A stretch of 64,000 bases of DNA. Origin: Euglena gracilis (taxonomy: Eukaryota; Euglenida; Euglenophyceae; Euglenales). This document shows positions 54,749 through 64,000 of the stretch, in pieces. The position numbers and the translations under genes were made by a program. The first letter of the stretch is position 1; each line of letters begins with the position of its first letter. The notes beneath the pieces are model-generated. The model was not told where the DNA came from. It was given only the letters and a program-made list of their open reading frames with translations, and searched no databases. Where the stretch lies: assembly GCA_039621445.1 (NCBI GenBank), contig CP154956.1:44373291-44437290 (forward strand), given 5' to 3'.

Positions 54749-55073
54749 CCCTGTGCTGTGCCATTTTTGGCCACCAACATTAACCCCAAAATTGGGTCCC
54801 CAGCCCCCTTTTTGTGTTGGCAAATCCCCTTCCCCTAGTCCTAAAAGTCCTCTGTTTGGGTGGCAAACGTCTGCCGGGCTGCCAACCGAGGAGGAGATGG
54901 GGAGAGGAACCTGCTAAGCAGGCGGTGGAACATGTCTCTGAGCAGCCATAACTCCCCCTCCCCATCCTGGGAACGCATCTCCGCCGATGGGTCCGCAGAC
55001 TGCTTCCTTTTGTTGAAGGTGCACATGCAGAGTTTGGGTTCCTTGCTGTGAAGAAAAGGAGCTGCCGGGGAAG

Positions 55074-55521
55074 CTGTAGGCAGGCGTCGCTTAAGAAAAT
55101 TTGACCTCCCCGGGGGGTCCAGCCAGCCAGCAACCTTCTGGCCCTGGACCCCCTCCCTCCCCCATCAACGAGTTTCATTTATTTATTTCCAGCCCTTCAG
55201 GACGGTAACGGATTTTTTGCTGTCGGGGGTGCAAAAATGGACTAAAAATGGACAAAAATGGGTCGGGAAAAAGCAGGACATTTTGGGGTCAAAAATCCAT
55301 TTTTTTTTGTAAATTTGGCAGTTTTTTTTTGGACATTTTTGCATTTTCTATTTTTTTTTGATACCCGGTTCGACCCCGGGTCGGGCCCAGCTACAGCCTG
55401 GGACCCCCATTGGGGCGGGGCGGGGGGTTCAACCAGCAGCCTTTTTTCCATCCAGCCCAAATTTTCCAGCCTCTGAGTTGGACCCGGGGGGGGGGGTCCT
55501 TAAGCAACGCCCTGGCTGTGG
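55074..55521. repeat. Inverted-repeat element ending in GCTTAAG
   Basis: taggcaggcgtcgcttaag at the left and cttaagcaacgccctggct at the right are near reverse complements. Terminal GCTTAAG is shared with the element at 3686-4593. Confidence 0.65.
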
Positions 55522-55661
55522 GCTTTATTTTGGGCGGCAGCGTTCTCTGGAAGCTGCCTCCCATTTTCTGCCTCTACTATGGGTCTTCGCAATCTGCATT
55601 ATTTTGCCTACGCGGCTGAAATACAGTTGTGTGCCTGACGTCCCCCTCTCGTGCCACAACA

Positions 55662-56090
<429 letters not shown>

Positions 56091-56269
56091 TTTGTTGACA
56101 CTCTGACAAATCGTGCTCCTGCAAACCGTCGCTCCCGCGTTCCCTTTCACAGCGCACTGTTTCCCACACCGAGTCCTGCGCCGGGGGGGTGAACCGGCCT
56201 ACCCCCCTCATGCACGGCGCACACAGCCCGTGCCACACGGAACATATATCTCTGTGTTCCGTTTCTCCG

Positions 56270-56465
56270 CCGGAAGGGGACAGCAGATGGGTTGCCTGGC
56301 ACGAAGAGCTCAGACACCACTCCGCTGTTTTGCGTCGTTTGGCTGTGGTGGCTTATGGCATTGGTTTTTGCTGCACGTTGCAGTGGGTTGCGTTGCAGAG
56401 GGTTGGCAATCTGCTAGCCCTGACACAGGCCAGCCCCCTGCCTTTGCCCTGTCTGCCCTTGTGAG
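56270..56465 (+). CDS. Possible exon with hydrophobic segment
   Basis: Frame of ELRHHSAVLRRLAVVAYGIG then FCCTLQWVALQRVGNLLA. Might be a membrane helix; codon bias is modest. Confidence 0.3.
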
Positions 56466-59059
56466 CCCTCGATCTTCGTTCTGGCTGCGAAGGCAGTCGA
56501 GATTGTGTTCCTCGAGGGGGGGGTCCGCCATTTTGGTCCAAGTGTGGCCAAGTGTGGCGACTGCGCCAGCCCCCCCCCCCCCCCCCGCCAGGCCCCCATT
56601 GGCAGTTCCCTCTCTCCAGTAAGCCCTTTGTGCCAACGCCATTCCCATTGGGCGAATTGCCTGCCCCCCTGCTTCCCACCTTTCTCATGCCTCTGTCCTC
56701 ATGCCTCCGTCCCACCCCCTGAACCGCACCAGCCAGCTTTGCTGCCCCAGTTGCCTGAGACAGGGGGGGCGCCATCCATGGCTGGGAAAGTCCCATTCGG
56801 TCCGCTCGCTTTCCTGGCCCCAAAGTTGTTCCTGTGCTGGGCCTGTAGTTTTTGCCGACTCGTTCTGGCGGACTGAATACATGGGTATGACACGAGCAGA
56901 TAAAAGCAAGAGTTTCCAAAGGGCTGCCTTTTGGCGATTGTTCAAAGGGCATATGGAGATTGGAAAATGATTCACAATCCATTCTGAATATTCTTCCAAT
57001 GTGCTTATTTGAAGAGACTTAATGGTTTCCCATTGTATTTTTATTTACGTGAGTGTTTATTGTTTTTTTTTGCTCTCGTGTTTACTGCTGCCTGAGTGAG
57101 TACTTGCCTGCCCCTCCCCCTTGTTCTCCCCCAAACCCTCTCTTTGTCATGTCTCCATCCATTCGATCGACAACAGACTGGGATGCAAATGCCAAACACA
57201 AAGACAGTCATAAATGGAGGGTTTGTGAGGTATGGATCGTGGATGGGTTACTCTTTAGGCATGCCTGATATGGTTTTATTGAATTTGAAATGCTCGAAAA
57301 CATGTGGCAAGGGCAAGGGAGGGTCGGAAGGTCATTGCCGATTCATTCTTGACCCCAGTGGACAATTTGGATATTGACCCCCCCCCCTGCTGCTCCGGGG
57401 CCCTCCTGTGCCTTCCAATGTGTTGCACAACAATTGCCCAAGGGTTCTGGATTTGGTCCACGGAAGTTTTTTAGGGAGTTGTGTTTTCTTATGATGATTT
57501 GGACAAGCATCCTCCGCCAACCCACCCGGGGGGTGACGATCGTCACCCCCAGCCACCGGAGCCCCCCCGTCGCTGCCCCTCCTCCCGGCCGACGAGGCGC
57601 GGCACTGGTGGCCCATCGCCGCAATTTTCCAATTGTAAACGTGCATGACGTGAACATTCTGCACTGAGTGTGGCCGCCAACTGGACTTCCAGCCAAGGTT
57701 GGGCAGAAGAATGGGAGCTGGTCCACACAGTCAAAAGAGAGCCAGACAGGGGAGAGAATACCCCCCCCCCCCCCATATGCCTCAGGTCCATCGGACCCCC
57801 CCCGGCCCGGTCATTGCGATCTTTTTGGATAATGATGCTGGTTCCATAAGCCTCGAAAGCATTGCGTGTTTTTTGAATCAAATTTTTTTTTTGCTCTTTC
57901 TTTTTCTGAGAGGCTTTGTTTTCGACAATAAAATGGCTGAACGTGCCAAAAAATGGCCAGAGGCTGGGGTCCCCTGAAAAATGGTTACAAATAACCCAAA
58001 AATGGCCAAATTTACGTAAATGGCCTAAATTGTGCAAACACAGTCAGATTTTGTTCAAGTGGCCTAAAGGTTGGCAAACAATTGCCAAGATTGGCTGAGG
58101 TTGCTGAAATCAGGTCAACAGGAAATCAGGAAAACAGGTCAGGGGATATACCTGTTTATGGGCGATTATTTTGCCGTCCTGATGTCTAGCGCCCTCCCCC
58201 CCCCCCCTGCTCGGAGACGAACAATGGTAGCAGCGAAAATGGAGATAATCTCTTGATGTTTGCACAATCTCCATGTTTCCCTTTCAGCTTTCCGCAGTCT
58301 TCCCCACTGCAGTTTTAAGGTTTTTTTACGTTTATGCCTTTTTTATGCTGTGCGTTTGTTTACCATGGCGTTCAACGCAGCAGCCCCCCCCCCCCGTCCC
58401 CCCCTTTGTTTGTCGTGCTTGCCGATTTTGTCACCCTGATCCCCCTCTCCAAACAATGAGGAGTTGGAATACCAAAATTTTGGATGAGCATGCTATATGG
58501 GTTCATCCTCCGAAGAAAACATGAAGCTGGCACATGAGATGCTCAATATATGTATGTGCACGTATGTATATATTTTGATGGGGTGAGAGCTGTATCATGG
58601 CAATTGTCACCCACCCCCAGACAGTTCCCCTCATCAGAGTATCAGGCTATTTAACCTCTTTCTTTGCCCCCTGCCAAGTCATAGATCAGTCTCCAACGTT
58701 TTGCTTTCACAGCCAATCTGGTGGACGACACAGAATCTGATTCTGAACCAATAAACTTGTCTTATTTGAAGTTCTTGTTCCCACCCACCTGCCATATGAC
58801 GGTATTAAACCAGTATGAATGTATGAAAGCCCCGCCATATGACTGTATGAAACCCTCGCGAGGGGCGGAATCAGTCAATGATGGAGTAAATCTTTGCTCC
58901 GCCGCGGCAAAGGGGATCCCCCACGGTGGAGCAACGGCCAGGTGGCTGGCCACCGCTGTGTGTTTTCGCCAGACAGCCCCCCACTGTCTGGCTGGGCTGC
59001 GGCTGCCTGCCAAGCGGCCAGCCCCTCATCCCAGTGACCCCCGTCTCCCCCCCCCACCG

Positions 59060-59275
59060 TCTCCTCGCACCAGGGATGTATGGGAAGCCATTTGGTTTTG
59101 AGGTCGGTGGTGGGAGTCCTGCCCCCCCCCCTCCTGGGGGAAGATGGTTGGAGGAGGGTCTGTTCCACCGCCGCAGATGTTGGGAGGGGGGGGGGTCCGG
59201 ACCCACCCTACTCCACCTTAACCAAGAGCCAAAATCATGAAAAGTTTTCTTCTGGTGCTGCGCAATGATGGCGAA
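59060..59275. repeat. Dispersed intron repeat, gatagatgggaag family (copy 3)
   Basis: ccagggatgtatgggaag, ttttgaggtcggtgg, then gaccc runs and ttctggtgctgcgcaatg, the same order as copies 1 and 2. Confidence 0.6.
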
Positions 59276-59965
59276 ATTTTTCTTTCCCTTCAAACTTTAC
59301 ATATTTCCTCATGCATTATTTAGCATTTCTCTAGTTCTTGAACACTTTGACGATTTTTCAACATTGAACATCTTTTTTTTGTTGTGCAAATTATTATGAA
59401 AATACACATTTTTTTAAAAAAATGGCCTAAAATGGATGGTTTTTTTCAAATACTCCATAAAATTTTCGTTCACCAGATCCCAGAAGGCTTTCCCCTCATT
59501 TTTAAGATGAAATCTGGAGGAAATACTGAGTTTTTCTTCCCTTGAACATGGAAAAAGGCTATCAAACATTAGTTGAATCCTAATAAAATACAAATATTTT
59601 TGTCTGTCAAATTCGCCAATGTCTTTGTGCCAAAATCCTCGCACCTTCATACCCATCATTTTCGTCAATATGTCACAGTAATTGCCTCCAAATCAAATGC
59701 ACCCATAAGAATTGATGAAACAAGAAAAAAATGAAAAATTTAATTCAAGAAATAAAAGGTTTGTCTCCTGTTGGTTTTATAAAAAAAATACATTTGCAAT
59801 GCAAATTTAAAAGTTTTCCTACGTGCTCATCCCTGCTTGCCTTTTGCATTGAAACGTACACAAAACTCATTTCTGTTTTTCTCAATACCAACATTTACAA
59901 ATACAAATACAAATTTTAAAATTTTTCCTATGTGCTCATGCCAGCTTGCTTTTTTTCATTTTAAC

Positions 59966-60383
59966 GTACCCCCCCCCCCTATATCCAACGACCCCCCTAT
60001 GTCCAATGACCACCCCCCCGGTCAGAGGACACCTTTTCGGAGGTTTGACCAAATTTTTGGTCCCGGCGTGAAGCGCCGGGACGGAAAATTTTGCCCAAAA
60101 TTTGCCAAAAATTTGGCCAAAATGCCATTTTTGACACTTTTTTGACAAAAATTTGTCAAAATTGCCCAAAATTTTCGGCGCGAAGCGCCGGAAGGGAAAA
60201 TTTGGGCATTTTTTGGGTGGGTAGGGACCCGGGTACCCACCAATTTTCTTTTGACCCCATGTCCAACAACCACCCCCCCGGTCAGAGGACACCTTTTTGG
60301 TCATTACCCTATGTCCAACCACCCCCCCCCCCCCCCCCCGGTCAGAGGACAGAGGTTACCGGTCATTGGACATGGGGGGGTAC
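59966..60383. repeat. Element with GTCCAACGACC inverted ends (copy 6)
   Basis: Bounded by gtacccccccccc and gggggggtac. The internal run from cggtcagaggacacctttt through tttggtcccggcgtgaagcg matches copy 5 almost base for base over about 230 bp, with one extra internal ggtcagagg unit. The pair implies recent duplication. Confidence 0.85.
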
Positions 60384-61118
60384 ACAAAATCATTTCTGTT
60401 TTTTCTCAAAACCAACTGAAATGCAAAGATCTGTTTTCCCCCATCCACAATTTTATTTCAAACGCTTTGAGTCCTCTGATAAATTTTGTGTTATGCTTGC
60501 TTCATTTTCCACACCAGGCTGGTGGGAGGGGGAGGACCTCCCCCCGAGGGTCTTGAAAAGAAGCCTGATCATAAGGCGTATCGTGAAAAGCATCGGAACA
60601 AAAGGGGCATGTGTTTTCTTGGACTAGTTTTTTTGAAATTGATTTTTTTTTGCATTTTAGAGATTTCGGACATTCTCCTGTATGTGGGAGAGTGCGCAGT
60701 ATGACAAGAAAATCCGGATTCTTTGAACATATTTTTACAGGTATCTTCACCTTCGGCCGGCTCCAAACCAAAAAAATTCCTAGTTCTTGTGTCCGACCCC
60801 CCTTCCGGGCTTTCCATTTATCCTTGCCCTGCATTCTTCCGCCAAAAGGCGAGCACTGTGCCCTCTCCTCTGTCGGTCCTGGGCATGCATACCAGGGCTG
60901 TCTGTCAGACAAGGGTGTCCAGGTGGGCCACAATGAATGAAAGATGTTCTGGTTTTCCCAGTGACAGTCCCCTTGTTTTTATTTTCCAATCCTTGGACGG
61001 GGGTCATCAACTTGGCTGGTGCCAACACCCTGGGGGGGGCAGACTTCCTTATTTTTGTTTCAAGGAAGGTCGGTCAGACGAACCTCCTGGGGCACCACAA
61101 TCAGGCAGGAGGGGGAAG

Positions 61119-61253
<135 letters not shown>

Positions 61254-61300
61254 AAGTGCCCTGGTTTTCTTCATGGGCACCTTTCCTGGGTTAGACCCAG

Positions 61301-61459
61301 CAGGGGGCCCGACTCGAAGAGCTGTCGGATGGGGGTGTCAGCCAAATCACCCCCATCCCTCGTTCGCATTTTACATTGAATGGGGTTCGCCTGGATTTGA
61401 AATGGGTGCGCAACAACACCTGCATCACCTTCGCCAACGTGGCCAACCCCTGTCTGCCA
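61301..61459 (+). CDS. Exon-like block with a sequon (clearest one past 54 kb)
   Basis: Frame of QGARLEELSDGGVSQITPIP, RSHFTLNGVRLDLKWVRNNT and CITFANVANPCLPF. AG acceptor at 61299-61300, NNTC sequon, even codon bias. Family not recognised. It may belong to the same large gene or to a third gene. Confidence 0.55.
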
Positions 61460-64000
61460 TTCAGATGAAGCTAGGAAGGTCCATTTATGTTTTGGGTGGA
61501 CTCGGCCCACTGCAGTGCAGAGCTCTCCGGATGAGGTTCTCATTTGGAGCGTCCCGTGCTGCGGTGGGGAAAGTCTCCCCTCCCTCTTCCTCAGCATCAG
61601 TTGTGGTCATCCTAAGCACAAGCCGGGGTTGGCGGGCCTGAGGGAGTAGGTGGGCGGTTCTGGTCCAGGAATAGATGCATTCACAGGTGTCCAGATTTTT
61701 GGGTTGTTTCGGGGGTGGCTGATCGCCGCCAGGGCCGCCAGGGGCAGGTGCTGACTGAGTGGGGTCTTTCGAGTGGAATTTGGAGTGGAAAGTGAATGCA
61801 CCCAGGTCTGTCTATGCTATGCTTCTTTATGTTTCACACCTGTTTCAGTTCACTAGGTCGTGTGTGACGTTGCATGTGAGGTCATGCTGGTCACACGTGA
61901 CCCGTAAAAACCAGCACGTTGCCCCCGGTGACCCTGGAGACCCCCCGCGAACCTTCCCCCGCGACTCATGCACCCCTCATGCACCTCAAAATGGACATAC
62001 ATCCAAAATATACATCAAATCGGTCCACATAGTATGCGACACAAAACAAACACAAGCGTATGGACCCATGCCACTTCACATCACAAACTGTTTGAAAAGT
62101 GTTTCTCATCTAAAAATGATGGCCCCCCTTCCTCTCCACCTAGCCTCCAACCTGGGAAATTGTCTTTGAGGAAAATCTTCTTCGTTCTTAGCTCTGCAGG
62201 GTGCTTAAAAGTTATTGAAAGCTATTTTCCCGCAATGCCAAGAGCAGCGGTAACCAAAGAATTGGGGTAGGGTGCTTGTACCTCCCATCAACATCACATC
62301 ATGGTGGTTGATCTGCGAGGGGCTGTGTGATATTTACCTGTGCGAGTTTGGGGTGGACCTGTGTAGCACTAGCATGTATTGGATGTGGCCATACCCTTTT
62401 TTGCTTGTGGTGTTTGGTGGGCGCAGATTTTTCAGAGGTTGTATGCACTCAATCTGCCTTGTTTGTGGATGCCACGCCAGTCAATACAAGCTTTTTTTGC
62501 AACTGGGGATAACTGCGGATGACCACGGATAATTGTGGATAAGAATTTGGCTTGCAAACAAAGATGGGTCAGGGCAAATCCCTGACATGGGGTTCAAAGA
62601 CAACCCAGCAAAGAGTGGTCGACAGCCCTGCAATGACTTGCGAACAAAACAGTGATTTGGCATTCCCCAGAGGTTTGTGGGGTTCTGTTGTTCTACTGTG
62701 TCAAAACTGCAGGGGGGGTTGATGGGGGTGTTTGCTCCAATTCCACCTCTGAAAGCCCCGGCCCAACCTCCGCATGGCGGAAGGCTCACGTGACCTGAAA
62801 CCTGTCAAGCCTAGTGAATGCCGCAGCCTTGCAGCCCTCTCCCCCCCGCAGCCCCGCCCCTGACGCCGGCGGCAACCCGGCTGGCACAGGCGGGCGACGG
62901 CAGTTCTCTGCCCTTTCCAGCCCAGCACCGATCGCCGTGCGATACACAGGCGGGCCAGGCTGCTTTTGAACAAACGTTGCTGCGTCTGGCTTTGGGCTGC
63001 ATCCATGCGATGGATGGGCCTCGTGACACCGGGTAGCTGTAGCACAATCACGGTGTTGCGCTGCCCCGGCCCCACCCCTCGCACTCCTTCCCCAGAAGCG
63101 TCACTGGTCTACTCGGCTTGCTTGGCGCACCCTATAGACCTCAGTGTCTCATCATCGGCAGTCCTCCCTCGATTGGTTCCTGCCTTGTATGCACTGTTCT
63201 GCCTTTGTCCTATACTTGTGGTTTTCTGGCTGATGATTTTTGTGCGCGTCTTTTCCGTGCTCGATTGAAACATTCCCAGGGTCTTGTTGATGGGCGCTGG
63301 ATCTGTTTTTGGCCCATGAAATTTTGTTTCGTTCATTAATGGACCGTGTTCGTACTCCTGGAGGAAACCGATCAGGGAGGAAAGGACACGAAGCGAAAAA
63401 GTTTGCTGATTCCTAACCCTTTTGAAGAAGACAGAAACTTTTCACAGCCACCAAAAAGGGCGCATATTTTCGCATCCCAGTGAGTCGGCCCATTTTTTTA
63501 GGACACCAAGTGCAGACGTTGTAATTTCAAACAGGCCGTTTTGACCTCAATTCAATGCGCCAGATTTAGTGGGGTAATGAGAACACCCGAAAAAGCGATA
63601 GAACAGTTAAATCCAGGTGCCCATATGCCTGGCCAAATTTTCTTTGGGTCCCCAGAAAAATATAGCAATGCCTTGCTCGCCGGCGGTTTGCTGTCGTACT
63701 CCCTCAAGGACAACCGACAAGGGAGGACGGGGCGCCGATGGCGAAGCACAAAGACCTTGTGAGGCCATGCCTTGCTCGACGGCGGTGCTTTTTGGATGTG
63801 CTCGGGACGCTTGGTTAGGAGGTCACGCTTAGTGCCGCCTCGCCGGAGTTCGCTGACGATGCCGCTCCGACTTGGCGACGTGACTTCTTGCCCGTTGGGG
63901 GGTCCCCCCATCTGTCCCTCCTGGCCCCCATTTTCTGCTGACCGAGGGCTTTTGAAGACGAATTTTCTTTTACGGGTGGGGGGGTCGGGCTCACAAGGTC
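61460..64000. other. Interval with only weak exon candidates
   Basis: Possible short coding blocks at 62820-63033 and near 63640-63760. No recognised protein, and no stop or start that can be defended. Confidence 0.4.
62820..63033 (+). CDS. Weak exon candidate
   Basis: Frame of PAATRLAQAGDGSSLPFPAQ and QAAFEQTLLRLALGCIHAMD, TAG at the end. The minus strand is also open here, so the call is weak. Confidence 0.25.

Larger units (their letters stand above)
57000..61118. other. Repeat-rich interval without a clear exon
   Basis: Apart from the repeats listed and a weak open block at 57510-57665, nothing with steady codon bias was seen. AT-rich stretches at 59280-59950 and degenerate aaatggcc units at 57930-58095. 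Confidence 0.5.

Noticed and set aside
59414-59668. Minus-strand ORF of 84 codons in AT-rich DNA
   Set aside because: No family, AT-rich codons unlike every supported exon, and no splice context.

Overview
This is nuclear DNA of a flagellated eukaryote, and the introns point to a euglenid (Euglena-like). Coding is in short exons on the + strand with high GC at third positions. The introns are long and full of C/G runs and low-complexity DNA. No credible minus-strand gene was seen. Aligning the first gene to its family from memory fixes its exon junctions, and many introns lack GT..AG. Instead they carry a triplet at intron positions +4 to +6, usually CAG, whose reverse complement, usually CTG, sits at -8 to -6. 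That is the published signature of euglenid nonconventional introns. Ordinary GT..AG introns occur in the same genes.

Region 1 (about 1-12784) is the 3' half of the gene for IFT144/WDR19, a subunit of the intraflagellar transport A complex. Fifteen exons join into one continuous frame of 802 codons, ending in a zinc-ribbon tail and a TGA at 12782-12784. Region 2 (12785-14099) is the intergenic gap. It ends in a pyrimidine tract plus AG just upstream of the next ATG, a plausible trans-splicing (spliced-leader) acceptor.

Region 3 (14100 to about 29090) is the 5' part of a second, very split gene. It encodes a signal peptide and then a large secreted or luminal domain with glycosyltransferase-like motifs (a GPN-QF motif, an MEMD acidic motif, HINGNA). 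Most junctions can be placed to the base and keep phase, including a proposed 25-nt intron. Region 4 (about 29.1-53.7 kb) holds many further short GC-rich exon-like blocks. Many carry N-glycosylation sequons, one has a strong membrane segment, and later blocks are Pro/Arg/Glu-rich. They may be the rest of the same very large membrane protein, but that continuity is not proven. Region 5 (53.7-64 kb) is mostly repeats, with a few exon-like blocks, the clearest at 61.30-61.46 kb.

The introns contain several families of short elements with inverted ends, several of them in more than one copy. Two copies, at 46.4 and 60.0 kb, are almost identical. Long microsatellites are also present (GT, CA, GCAC, CATC, ATACC). 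The main interest is the density and variety of nonconventional introns, the inverted-repeat elements inside introns, and the unusual architecture of the second gene.
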